From positions 1 to 33,391 of the forward strand of contig JAUJMQ010000012.1 of the NCBI GenBank assembly GCA_030446775.1: 33,391 nt of DNA, in the 5' to 3' direction. This DNA is from Egibacteraceae bacterium. Its GTDB lineage: Bacteria; Actinomycetota; Nitriliruptoria; Euzebyales; Egibacteraceae. A program made the translations under genes and the position numbers. The number at the start of each line of letters is the position of its first letter. Position 1 is the first letter of the stretch. Under the pieces are notes generated by a model. The model had not been told where the DNA came from and did no database searches. It saw only the letters and a program-made list of their open reading frames with translations. Shown piece by piece: positions 1 to 9,968 of the stretch.

Positions 1-140
1 TGATCAAGAAGATCAAGCGCGTCGGCCACGGCTTCCGCAACTTCGACAACTACCGACTTCGCCTACTGCTTCACTGCGGCGTCGACTGGCAAGATCAACC
101 CACTACGCGTCTTCGAGCCCGTCCACGCTTGGTGGCGTAG
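1..140 (+). CDS. ISL3-family transposase, C-terminal fragment (cut by window edge)
   Basis: An open frame enters from the left edge (first full codon at 3) and stops with TAG at 138-140. The visible 45 residues include the segment GFRNFDNYRLRLLLHCG, which I recognise as the conserved C-terminal end of ISL3-family DDE transposases; the tail RLRARPRLVA also resembles known family members. The catalytic part lies outside the window, so completeness cannot be judged. It is followed within about 15-40 bp by a fragment of a different gene, a serine recombinase, as expected if the insertion sequence landed in that gene. I could not define its terminal inverted repeat. The family call is from memory of the motif. 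Confidence 0.75.
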   Translation, partial: IKKIKRVGHGFRNFDNYRLRLLLHCGVDWQDQPTTRLRARPRLVA

Positions 141-153
141 AGCCCTCAAAGGT

Positions 154-357
154 GTAGCGGGGCGCCCCTACGCAAGACCCCTGCTACAAGCCCTGGTTCA
201 CGAGATCCGTGTCGACGGCCGCGACCGTGTCATCCCCACGTTCCGGGTGCCTTTCACCGGTGGAGAAGACACGGTTCGCACCCTTGTCGGTTCGGTGGAC
301 CCTACCGGAATCGAACCGGTGACCTCCGCCTTGCAAAGGCGGCGCTCTGCCCATTGA
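154..357 (+). pseudogene. Large serine recombinase, C-terminal remnant running into tRNA-Ala
   Basis: The plus-strand frame through 202-204 reads LLQALVHEIRVDGRD, then a segment around VIPTFRVP, and ends VDPTGIEPVTSALQRRRSAH with a TGA at 355-357. The first part resembles the C-terminal end of actinobacterial large serine (resolvase-type) recombinases. The last 20 residues are the antisense translation of the 3' half of the tRNA-Ala gene (296-368), a known hallmark of integrase or recombinase genes abutting their tRNA attachment site. The catalytic domain is absent and the upstream boundary with the ISL3 fragment is uncertain (somewhere in 141-180). I infer a truncated integration gene left by an element inserted at tRNA-Ala. 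Confidence 0.65.
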
Positions 358-368
358 GCTAAGGGCCC
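296..368 (-). tRNA. tRNA-Ala (anticodon TGC)
   Basis: On the minus strand a full cloverleaf of 73 nt can be folded. The acceptor stem GGGCCCT pairs with AGGGTCC and contains the G3:U70 wobble that identifies alanine tRNAs. The T arm is ACCGG/CCGGT with loop TTCGATT. The anticodon loop TTTGCAA places anticodon TGC at 335-333. The discriminator base A (296) is followed by CCG, so the terminal CCA is not encoded and must be added by the CCA-adding enzyme. The 3' end borders the recombinase remnant, making this the likely attachment site of an integrated element. It is the last gene of the tRNA-Ile/DLW-39/tRNA-Ala trio downstream of gyrA. Confidence 0.97.
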
Positions 369-392
369 GGGCCGTGGGACTCGGCGGGCGCG

Positions 393-506
393 CTAGACGT
401 CGTAGGGCTCTTCCCAGATGGCCTCGTCGAGCTCGCGCTCGCGCTGCTTGCGCACCACGGCCGTGACAAGACCGGCGAGCGCGGCGACGATCGCGAGCTT
501 GCGCAT
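393..506 (-). CDS. DLW-39-like micro-protein between tRNA genes
   Basis: A 37-residue minus-strand ORF starts with MRKLAIVAALAGLVTAVVRK, continues with a charged stretch and ends EAIWEEPYDV. An AGGAAG Shine-Dalgarno sequence lies 6 nt upstream of the ATG. It has a short hydrophobic N-terminal segment (residues 4-18), then basic/acidic residues and an acidic tail with one tryptophan. This matches the actinobacterial DLW-39 family in length, composition and location (the gyrA/tRNA-Ile/tRNA-Ala locus), although the name-giving D-L-W is D-E-A-I-W here. The function of the family is unknown; the hydrophobic segment suggests membrane association. The call rests on context and layout more than on identity. 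Confidence 0.68.
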   Translation of the reverse strand: MRKLAIVAALAGLVTAVVRKQRERELDEAIWEEPYDV

Positions 507-534
507 GACGGCTTCCTGGCTTGGGGGGATGACG

Positions 535-608
<74 letters not shown>

Positions 609-624
609 TCGCAGGTGGGGGAGT

Positions 625-1059
625 CTAGCGGGCCTCGACATCCTCGGCCAGCGTGAGCCGGAGGCCGCCGACGAGGTCGGCGATGAGGTTGTACAGAAAC
701 GCCAGGAACACGTTGATCCCGCTCCACAGCACGACGTTGACCAGGCCGAACAGGAAGATGACCCGGGCGAGGTTGCCGCCGTTGATGCTGACGGCCGCGC
801 CGTACTCGATGGCCAGGTCGGTCAGCGCCTGCACCAGCCCCAGCCGGACCACCAACGACCACAACACCATGAGCCCGACCATCACGACCAGGAGCAGGCA
901 GAAGTAGAAGACCAGGCTGAGCTTGAGCACCGACCAGGCGCTGACCCGGCGGACCGTCACCTTGCGCCGGGCCGGAGCCGGTGCGGGCACCAGCCGGCTC
1001 GGGGGGCGCGCCGGTTCCTCGCGGGTTTCCCCGGGGTGGTCGCGCTGGCTGGTGCTCAT
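625..1059 (-). CDS. DUF3566 membrane protein
   Basis: A 144-residue protein with a proline/arginine-rich cytoplasmic N-terminus (1-40) and two strong membrane segments (about 47-71 and 99-125). The motif RKVTVRRVSAWSVLKLSL just before the first helix is typical of the actinobacterial DUF3566 family, whose members lie directly downstream of gyrA (for example Rv0007 in M. tuberculosis). The molecular role is unknown. The ATG at 1059 has no Shine-Dalgarno sequence but has a TACACT -10 hexamer 9 nt upstream, so it may be transcribed from its own promoter as a nearly leaderless message as well as by read-through from gyrA. The gap to the gyrA stop codon is 61 bp. Confidence 0.9.
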   Translation of the reverse strand: MSTSQRDHPGETREEPARPPSRLVPAPAPARRKVTVRRVSAWSVLKLSLVFYFCLLLVVMVGLMVLWSLVVRLGLVQALTDLAIEYGAAVSINGGNLARVIFLFGLVNVVLWSGINVFLAFLYNLIADLVGGLRLTLAEDVEAR

Positions 1060-1068
1060 CGTGGCGGG

Positions 1069-1074
1069 AGTGTA
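1069..1074 (-). promoter_or_regulatory. -10 element (TACACT) for the DUF3566 gene
   Basis: Minus-strand TACACT ends 9 nt before the ATG of the DUF3566 gene. No good TTGACA-like -35 was found 16-18 nt upstream. The same hexamer recurs upstream of several other genes here, which supports it as the housekeeping -10. Inference from motif and position only. Confidence 0.45.
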
Positions 1075-1120
1075 TGCCGTCCCCGCGCTGCGCCGAGGAG
1101 GCCGGTCGGCCGGGCGCGGC

Positions 1121-3653
1121 TCACACCTCGCCCGCGAGCTCCTCGCCCTCCATGACCGGTGCGATCGAGGCCACCTTCGCGCCCTGCGACGGCTTCATCA
1201 CGCGCACCCCCTGGGTGGCGCGGCCCGTCGGCCGGATGTCCTTGCCGTCCATCCGGATGATCGTGCCGATGTCGGTGACGATGAACACCTCCTGCTCGTA
1301 GGCCGCGACGATCGCGCCGACGAGCCCGCCGCGGGACTCGACGAGCGTCGCGGTGCGCACCCCCTTGCCGCCGCGGCGCTGCACGGGATAGCGCTCCAGC
1401 GGCGTGCGCTTGCCGTAGCCCTCCTCGGTCACGACGAGGAGCTGGCCGTCGGGGACGGCGCGGGTCATCGACAGCACCTCGTCGTCGGAGTCCAGGGCCA
1501 TGCCGCGCACCCCGGACGTGTCGCGGCCCATGGCACGCGCGTCGCGCTCATGGAATCGGATCGACATCGCCTTGCGCGACACGAGGATCACCTCGTCACG
1601 GCCGGAGGTGACCTGCACGCCGATCAACTCGTCGTCGTCGCGCAGGTTGATTGCGATGAGGACGCTGCGGGGGCTGTCGAACTCCTCCAGCCGGGTGCGC
1701 TTGACCATGCCGTGGCGCGTGGCGAACAGCAGGTGGCGGGGCGCCGACGGCTCCGAACCGAAGTCCTTGAGATCGACGACCGCGGCGATGGTCTCCCGCG
1801 GCTGCAGGGTCAGCCCCTCGACGTTGGCGACGTAGGTGCCACGCGCCGTGCGGCTCTTCTCCGGGATCTGCCAGGCCTTGACCCGGTACACCCGCCCCTG
1901 GTTGGTGAAAAACAGCAACCAGTGGTGGGTGGTCGTGATGAACAGGTCGCGGACGATGTCGTCCTCTTTCAGCGACGTCCCCGACACACCCCGTCCGCCA
2001 CGCTTCTGGGTGCGGTACTCGCTGACCTTGACCCGCTTGACGTAGCCGGCGCGGGTGAGCGTGACGACGACGTCCTCCTCGGCGATGAGGTCCTCGGTGT
2101 CGAGGTCCCCGCCGCCGGGGACGATGCGCGTGCGCCGGGCGTCGCCGAACTTGTCGCGCAGCTCGGTGAGCTCGGCGACGATGATCCCCGCACCCTGTCC
2201 GGGTCGGCCAGGATGTCGGTCAGGTCGCCGATGATCGCCTGCAGCTCGGCGTGTTCGTCGAGGATGCGCTGGCGTTCCAGGGCCGCCAGGCGGCGCAGCT
2301 GCATGTCGAGGATCGCGCGGGCCTGGACCTCGGACAGCGCGAAGCGCGCGCGCAGCTCGCCGAGCGCCGCCTCGGCCGACGCGGCGCCGCGGATGAGCGC
2401 GATGACGTCGTCGACGTTGTCCAGGGCGACGATCAGGCCCTCCAGGACGTGCGCCGCTCCTGGGCCTTGCGCAGCCGGTAGGACGCGCGCCGGGCGATCA
2501 TCTCGACCTGGTGGCGGACGTAGGCCAGGATCGTGTCGCGCAGCGGCATCGTGCGGGGGACGCCGTCGACGAGCGCGAGGTTGATGACGCCGAAGGTGTC
2601 CTGCAGCTGGGTCATCTTGTAGAGCTGGTTGAGCACCACCTGGGCGTTGGCGTCGCGCTTGAGCTCGATGACCAGCCGGGTCCCCTGGCGGTTGGACTCG
2701 TCACGCAGGTCGCGGATGCCGGTGATCTGCCGGTCGCGCACCAGATCGGCGATCTTCACGGCGAGGTTGGCCTTGTTGACCTGGTAGGGCAGCTCGGTGA
2801 CCACGATGCGCTCGCCGCCCCTGCCGTCCTCCTCGACCTCGGTGACCGCCCGCATCCGGATCGAGCCGCGACCGGTCGCGTAGGCGTCGCGGATCCCCGC
2901 CGTGCCCATGATCAGGGCCCCGGTGGGGAAGTCGGGGCCGGGCACGATCCGCTGCAGCTCGTCGAGGTCGATGCCGGGGTCGGCGATCGCGGCGATCACC
3001 GCGTCGGTCATCTCGACGAGGTTGTGCGGCGGGATGTTCGTGGCCATGCCAACGGCGATGCCGGAGCTGCCGTTGACCAGGAGGTTCGGAAAGCGCGACG
3101 GCAGGACGAGCGGCTCTTGCTCCTGGCCGTCGTAGTTGTCCTGGAAGTCGACGGTGTCCTCGTCGATGTCGCGCAGCAGCTCCATGGCCAGCGGCGACAG
3201 GCGTGCCTCGGTGTAGCGCATGGCCGCGGCGGGATCGCCGTCGACCGAGCCGAAGTTGCCGTGCCCGTCAATGAGCGGGTAGCGGATCGCCCACGTCTGA
3301 CCCATGCGGACAAGCGCGTCGTAGATCGCCGTGTCGCCGTGCGGGTGGTACTTCTTCATCACGTCGCCGACCGCGGCGGCCGCCTTGCGGTGCTGCGTGC
3401 CGGCACGCATCCCGCCCTCGAACATCGAGTACAGAATCCGCCGGTGGACGGGCTTGAGCCCGTCTTGCACCGAGGGCAGGGCGCGCCCCACGATCACGCT
3501 CATCGCGTAGTCGAGGTACGAGCGCTGCATCTCGTCCTCGATCTCCACGGGCTCGATGCGGCCGAGCCCGTCGCCGCCGTCGCCGGCGGTGGCCGTCGTG
3601 CCGTCGCCGGAGCCGGGCGGCGGTGGAGCGGCCGGCAGCGCCTCGTCGGTCAT
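1121..3653 (-). CDS. gyrA: DNA gyrase subunit A (two apparent frameshifts)
   Basis: This is the A subunit of the A2B2 type II topoisomerase that introduces negative supercoils. ATG at 3653 follows an AAAGGA ribosome site. The N-terminal breakage-reunion domain is clear (about residues 38-500): catalytic Tyr147 in [10 protein letters not shown], and the quinolone region [10 protein letters not shown] at 103-112 with Thr at the E. coli Ser83 position and Asp112 at the Asp87 position. The C-terminal beta-pinwheel has the GyrA box QRRGGKG. The frame breaks twice: near 2452-2456 and within the C-run at 2186-2189. Each break is repaired by one added base, giving 844 residues, normal for the family. 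All domain motifs survive on either side, so error in the sequence is more likely than a dead essential gene. It follows gyrB with a GerMN gene in between. Confidence 0.93.
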
Positions 3654-3702
3654 GGCGGGTCCTTTGCGGTCGGGGGCGTCGCGGGGCGCGAGAAGCGGCG
3701 CG

Positions 3703-4755
3703 TCACCGGCTCGTACGCACGTCGAGCACGACGCGGGTCGGGTTGGGGATCGTGTGCAGGAAGAAGGCGGTGCGCTCCCGTGAGCGGACGACGACGCGGA
3801 CCGTTCCGGGGAGGAGCCCCGGCTCGACCTGCACGGCGTCGAATGTCGGGTCGGCGACAGGCAGCACCCCGTCGCTGGGCAGGGTCGCAGCGACGGCGCG
3901 GTCGACGAGGAGCTCGACGGCCCGGCCCCTGCGACGCGCCCGGCTCGACGGGACGGCGCCCGCCGCGTCACCCGCCCCGGCCAGCTCCACCGACACCCGC
4001 AGGTAGCCGGTGTGCACTCGGGCGCTGACGCCACGGACACGCACGGCCGGCGCGGCGACGTCGGCGCCGATGCGCTGGGGCCGGTGCGAGAAGCTGGCGA
4101 TGTCGGGAACCGCCCGCCCGTCGGCCGGCGGGCCGATGACGCTGTCGTCGCGCAGCAACCAGCGCGGCAGCCCCCAGGCCCCCCAGAAGCGGCCGCTCGA
4201 GCGTCCGTCGACGGTGACGTGGACGCGCTGGACGGTGGGGAACTCGGTGAGCGTGTCGGCCAGCGCCGCCAGCGCCAGCGCCTCGTGCACGGGACGGCTG
4301 GCGACGCTCGCCGCGTCGTCGACGACCGCGCCGGACAGGTCCACGTACGCCGCGTCGCCCGCCATGCGGAAGGCGAGCAGCCGGGTGGAGGTCGGCAGTG
4401 GCGCCACGAGCCCCGCCCCGTCCTCAGGTCGCGGGCCTGCGAGCAGCAGTTCCAGCGCCGTGCGCGGCAGGTCGTCGGACACCGCCACCTCGCGGACCAC
4501 GGGCAGCAGGTGCGCGCCGGCTCCGCCGCCGCTGCGGAAGTACAGCGTCAGGTCGACGCGGTCGGCCGGCTGCGTGGCTTGCGCCCCGGCCATCCCCGCC
4601 CGGCTCAGCCCCCCGGCCTCCGACGCAGACGTGACCGGCGACGTCGGCGAGCACGCGGCCGGCGCGACGAGGGCCACGAGCGCCACGACGGCCGCGGCCA
4701 GGCGCCGGCGCCAGGCCCCCTCCGCCGGCGCGGCGGGCGCCGCGACGTCGGTCAC
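3703..4755 (-). CDS. GerMN-domain lipoprotein
   Basis: A 350-residue predicted lipoprotein: basic residues at 16-18, a hydrophobic segment (about 19-34) and Cys35 in the lipobox-like VAPAAC. From about residue 66 the sequence ([12 protein letters not shown], later [12 protein letters not shown] and [11 protein letters not shown]) matches the GerMN fold found in spore-germination and actinobacterial LpqB-like proteins. The last about 100 residues form a separate beta-rich region ending [15 protein letters not shown], resembling an AMIN-like domain, suggesting cell-wall association outside the membrane. The GTG start directly follows the gyrB TAG with no spacer, and gyrA starts 50 bp downstream, so it is co-transcribed and probably translationally coupled with gyrB. 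The substrate is unknown. Its position inside the gyrase operon is unusual. Confidence 0.85.
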   Translation of the reverse strand: MTDVAAPAAPAEGAWRRRLAAAVVALVALVAPAACSPTSPVTSASEAGGLSRAGMAGAQATQPADRVDLTLYFRSGGGAGAHLLPVVREVAVSDDLPRTALELLLAGPRPEDGAGLVAPLPTSTRLLAFRMAGDAAYVDLSGAVVDDAASVASRPVHEALALAALADTLTEFPTVQRVHVTVDGRSSGRFWGAWGLPRWLLRDDSVIGPPADGRAVPDIASFSHRPQRIGADVAAPAVRVRGVSARVHTGYLRVSVELAGAGDAAGAVPSSRARRRGRAVELLVDRAVAATLPSDGVLPVADPTFDAVQVEPGLLPGTVRVVVRSRERTAFFLHTIPNPTRVVLDVRTSR

Positions 4756-6834
<2,079 letters not shown>

Positions 6835-6931
6835 TCAAAGGCCGCCACAACGCAGGAGGCCTTCCGGAGTGCCCACGCTACCACAGGCGCACGCGGCCCA
6901 CCTAGACGCGTCCACAAGGCGTTTCCCCTGC

Positions 6932-7297
6932 TCAGATGCCCTTTCCACGCCGCTGCTCCGGCCCGGCCACGGTGACCGTCACACGGGTCACCTCGCCCTC
7001 GCCGAGGACAGCGTTCGCGCGGGCCGCGAGCTCGCCCGACAGGTACCCGACCTGCGTCGCCCAGGCCGACGACGTGGCGCGGACGACGAGTACCCCGCCC
7101 ACGAGTCGGACCGGCTCCACGTGGCGAGCCAGCTGCTCACCCGCGATCGCCGACCACTGCGAGTGGATCCGCGCGCCGTGCAGCCGCGCGGCCCAGCCGC
7201 GGCGCCCGCTCACGCCGTCGAGCAGGTCCGCCACTGGGACGGGGTCGGCTCCGGCCGCCGCCGCCTCGGGTGACTCGCCGTCCTCCCGGCGGATCAT
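6932..7297 (-). CDS. dciA: DUF721/DciA-like protein
   Basis: A 121-residue protein of the DUF721 family. DciA members load or assist the replicative helicase DnaB in bacteria without DnaC/DnaI, and actinobacteria carry the gene between recF and gyrB, as here. The core runs from PVPVADLLDGV (about 20) through RIHSQWSAIAGEQLARH and ends with the family's hydrophobic strand VLVVRATSSAWATQVGYL. The ATG at 7297 overlaps the recF TGA as ATGA, indicating translational coupling, which is why I chose it over longer upstream starts. A short basic tail, RRGKG, ends the protein. The helicase-loading role is inferred from the family and has not been shown for this gene. Confidence 0.88.
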   Translation of the reverse strand: MIRREDGESPEAAAAGADPVPVADLLDGVSGRRGWAARLHGARIHSQWSAIAGEQLARHVEPVRLVGGVLVVRATSSAWATQVGYLSGELAARANAVLGEGEVTRVTVTVAGPEQRRGKGI

Positions 7298-8658
7298 CCA
7301 CCCGCTCCCTCGACGTCGCGCGCGCCCGACGGCCCGGTCGTCACGCTCCCGGCGCGCACGAGGTGGCGAGGGCCCCCGAGGGGAACGTCGGCGTCGACGG
7401 CGGCGGTGACCAGCACCTGCTCGAACCCCTCGCAGCGGGCCGCCAGGCGTGCCCGCCGGCGTTCGTCGAGCTCGGCGAACACGTCGTCGAGCAGCACGAC
7501 CGGCTCCTCGCCCACGTCGTGGAGGATCTCGCGGCTGGCCAGCCGCAACGCGAGCGCCAACGACCACGTCTCGCCGTGGCTGGCGTAGCCCTTGGCGGGC
7601 AGGCCGTTGAGCGAGAACACGACCTCGTCGCGGTGAGGTCCGGCCAGGGTCATCCCCCGCTCCTGCTCGGCCCGGGCGACGGCCGCGAGACCCTCGCGCA
7701 GCTCCGCGGCGAGCGCAGCCGGGTCGGGGATGCCGGCGCCGCGATCGGCGGCGACACGCCGGCCGGTCGACAGCTCGTAGGTCAGGCCCAGCCGCCCGCC
7801 GGCCTCCCGCTGGGGGGACTCGGCCACGAGGTCGCGGTAGGCGTCGTCGGCGGGCCCCACGAGCGCGTGGACCACCGCGATGCGGGCGGCGAGCAGCGGC
7901 GCCGCGGCGGCGACCAGGGCCTCGGTCCAGGTGGGAAGGGTGGCGTCCAGGCGGCCGACCGCGCGGCCGGCGCGCAGCAGGGTGTTGCGCTGGCGCAGGA
8001 TCCGCTCGTACTCCTGGCGGCCGGCGAGGTAGGCGCGCCGGCGTTGCGACAGCAGCTCGTCGAGGAACCGCCGGCGGTCGGCGGGGTCACCCTTGACCAA
8101 GGCCAGGTCCTCGGGCGCGAACAGCACGCTGCGCACCTGGCCGATGACGTCACGGGGACGCGGCTGGGGCTGCCCGTTGAGGCGGGCGCGGTTGCGGCCT
8201 GCGGGTCGCAGCTCGAGCTCGACGGTCAGTGCCCGGCCCTCCATGACGGCGGGAGGGACGGTCCGGGCCGCGCCCAGGGTCGCTGCCCCGCAGCCGGCGG
8301 CGGAGTCGTCCGTCGCGTGCGCGGCTGCCGAGCGTGTGGCCGTCGAGCCGGCCCCGGCGGCGACCGGACCGGCGTCCGCGGCGGCGCCTGCCGGCGTGCC
8401 GGCGCCGGCAGCGCTGACACGACCGGCGTCCAGGCGGACGACCGCCCGGATCACCGCGGCCTCGGCGCCGGTACGGACCAGGGGACCGTCGCTGGACACG
8501 CGGTGGCTGACCCCGACCGACAGGTAGTGGATGGCCTCGAGCAGGTTGGTCTTGCCCTGCGCGTTCGCGCCGATCAGGACCCGCGGGCCCGGACCCAAGG
8601 CGAGCCGGGCGGTCGCGTAGTTGCGGAAGTCGGTGAGCTCCACGCGCTCCAGGTGCAC
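7294..8658 (-). CDS. recF: RecF recombination/replication repair protein with a low-complexity insertion
   Basis: An SMC/ABC-type ATPase that acts with RecO and RecR to load RecA at gaps. Walker A is GANAQGKT (30-37), Walker B is VVLLDDVFAELD near the C-terminus, and the opening HLERVELTDFRNY is diagnostic. At 454 residues it is longer than the usual 360-400. The extra length is an Ala/Gly-rich stretch at about 78-141 inserted into lobe I, between RAVVRLD and LTVELELRP. Conserved blocks on both sides stay in one frame, so it is a real in-frame insertion. The GTG at 8658 lacks a good Shine-Dalgarno sequence. It lies between dnaN and dciA, overlapping dciA by 4 bp. Confidence 0.95.
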   Translation of the reverse strand: MHLERVELTDFRNYATARLALGPGPRVLIGANAQGKTNLLEAIHYLSVGVSHRVSSDGPLVRTGAEAAVIRAVVRLDAGRVSAAGAGTPAGAAADAGPVAAGAGSTATRSAAAHATDDSAAGCGAATLGAARTVPPAVMEGRALTVELELRPAGRNRARLNGQPQPRPRDVIGQVRSVLFAPEDLALVKGDPADRRRFLDELLSQRRRAYLAGRQEYERILRQRNTLLRAGRAVGRLDATLPTWTEALVAAAAPLLAARIAVVHALVGPADDAYRDLVAESPQREAGGRLGLTYELSTGRRVAADRGAGIPDPAALAAELREGLAAVARAEQERGMTLAGPHRDEVVFSLNGLPAKGYASHGETWSLALALRLASREILHDVGEEPVVLLDDVFAELDERRRARLAARCEGFEQVLVTAAVDADVPLGGPRHLVRAGSVTTGPSGARDVEGAGG

Positions 8659-8710
8659 CGGTCAGCGGCGCAGGCACGGCGGGGCGCATGGCCGGCTGTC
8701 CACCGGCGCG

Positions 8711-8850
8711 CCCACCACATGTCCGCGGGCACGCGCCGACCCGCCCGCCGGGGGACCCACCACATCCGCACGGGCAGCCGGCGGCCGGCCCACCGCACCC
8801 GCACGGGCACCCGCCGACCCGTCCACTACACCCGCACGGGCATGAGCAGG
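8711..8850. repeat. Degenerate 33-bp tandem repeat derived from the dnaN 3' end
   Basis: Four imperfect units begin at 8711, 8756, 8789 and 8822 (spacing 45, 33, 33). Their shared core is CCACCNCAYCCGCACGGGCA or close to it. The last unit contains the true end of dnaN, encoding the terminal MPVRV on the minus strand, and the others lie just past the dnaN stop codon. Read on the minus strand the copies keep a common frame with PVR/W-W-rich peptides. Spacing in multiples of three suggests they arose by duplication of coding sequence. No protein evidence supports translation beyond the stop codon. Confidence 0.6.
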
Positions 8851-9968
8851 TACAGGTAGTCGGCGCGCGCGCCCTCCTCGCCGCCGTCTGTGTCGTCGGC
8901 CGCCGCGGGGCGCAGGACCGCCGGCTTGAGCTCGTCGCGAAACTCCAGGACCACCCGCTCGCTGCCGGCGGCGTCCAGGCCGTCGCCGAGGTAGCGGGGG
9001 TTGAACGCGATCTGCAGCGGCTCGCCCTCCAGCGTCCCGGGCAGGGACTCCTCGGCCTGGCCCACCTCACCGCTGCCGGCGGTGACGCGTACCGTGTCGC
9101 TCGTCAGGTGCAGCGTGACCGGGTTGGCGACGACCCGGGTGTTGGCCTCACCGACGACCGCGACGCGCTTGACGACCTCGAGCAGCTCGGCGCGGTCGAC
9201 GGTCAGCCGCCGCTCGTAGCCGGTGGGCAGGAGCTGACGGTAGTCGGGGAACTTGCCCTCCAGCAGCTGGCTGGTCAGCCGCCGGTCGCCGAACTCGAAG
9301 ATCACCCTCCCCGGCTCGAGGTGCAGCCGCACCTCGCCGCCCAGCTGCTCGGCGGAGCGCTGGGCCTCCGCCAGCGACCGGCGCGGCACGAGGACGGTCT
9401 GCTCGGTGCCCTGGTCCCACGGGACCGTCCGCACCGCCAGCCGGTAGGAGTCGGTCGCCGCCGCGGTCAGCGTGCCGGTCGTCGCCTCCAGCTGGACGCC
9501 CGTCAACTGCAGCCGGGCGTCGTCGCTGCTGGCGGCCCGGGCCACCTGCGAGACGGTGCGGGCGAACTCCTCGGCCTTGAGCACCGCCAGCGCCGAGTCG
9601 GGCCCGGGGGTGGCCACCGGCGGGAAGTCGCCGACCTCCGGGATGAGGCGCAGCGAGAACTTCGCCCGGCCGCACTCCAGGTTCAGGCGGTCGGCGTCCG
9701 CGTCGGCCGACACGGCGGCGTTGGGCAGCGTGCGGACGACGTCACCCAGCAGGCGGCCGGGAACCAGCGCGACACCGTCACGGTCGGCCTGCACCGGGAT
9801 CGACAGCTCGCTGGCGACCTCCAGGTCGGTCGAGGACAGCACCAGACGGTCGCCGCTGACCTCCAGGCGGACCCCCGCCAGCGCCGGCAGCGTCGCCCTG
9901 GCCCCGACGGTGCGCAGCGCCCACGAGGCGGCGTCGGCGAACTCTCCGCGTTCGGCCCGGAACTTCAT
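8826..9968 (-). CDS. dnaN: DNA polymerase III sliding clamp (beta subunit)
   Basis: A 380-residue beta clamp, the dimeric ring that tethers the replicative polymerase and binds many partners through its hydrophobic cleft. The three-fold clamp repeat is evident. Typical blocks include LPALAGVRLEVSGDRLVLSSTDLE near the start (in two parts), ATDSYRLAVR mid-protein, EGKFPDYRQLLP and the C-terminal YLYLLMPVR. Its length is normal for actinobacteria. The ATG at 9968 has a GGAGG site 5 nt upstream. It lies between dnaA and recF on the minus strand, with 313 bp separating it from dnaA. An Asp/Glu-rich segment (DDTDGGEEGARAD) just before the C-terminus is an insertion relative to most clamps. Confidence 0.97.
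   Translation of the reverse strand: MKFRAERGEFADAASWALRTVGARATLPALAGVRLEVSGDRLVLSSTDLEVASELSIPVQADRDGVALVPGRLLGDVVRTLPNAAVSADADADRLNLECGRAKFSLRLIPEVGDFPPVATPGPDSALAVLKAEEFARTVSQVARAASSDDARLQLTGVQLEATTGTLTAAATDSYRLAVRTVPWDQGTEQTVLVPRRSLAEAQRSAEQLGGEVRLHLEPGRVIFEFGDRRLTSQLLEGKFPDYRQLLPTGYERRLTVDRAELLEVVKRVAVVGEANTRVVANPVTLHLTSDTVRVTAGSGEVGQAEESLPGTLEGEPLQIAFNPRYLGDGLDAAGSERVVLEFRDELKPAVLRPAAADDTDGGEEGARADYLYLLMPVRV

Noticed and set aside
625-2584. Long plus-strand open frames opposite DUF3566 and gyrA
   Set aside because: In very GC-rich DNA the antisense of real genes stays open. These frames show no family similarity, and the minus-strand products are clear.
8711-8850. CRISPR array
   Set aside because: Units are diverged, spacing is 33-45 bp without unique spacers, and one unit is the end of dnaN.
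7270-8859. A 529-residue plus-strand open frame opposite recF
   Set aside because: Composition is Arg/Gly/Ala noise and it mirrors RecF codons; no ribosome site and no recognisable domain.
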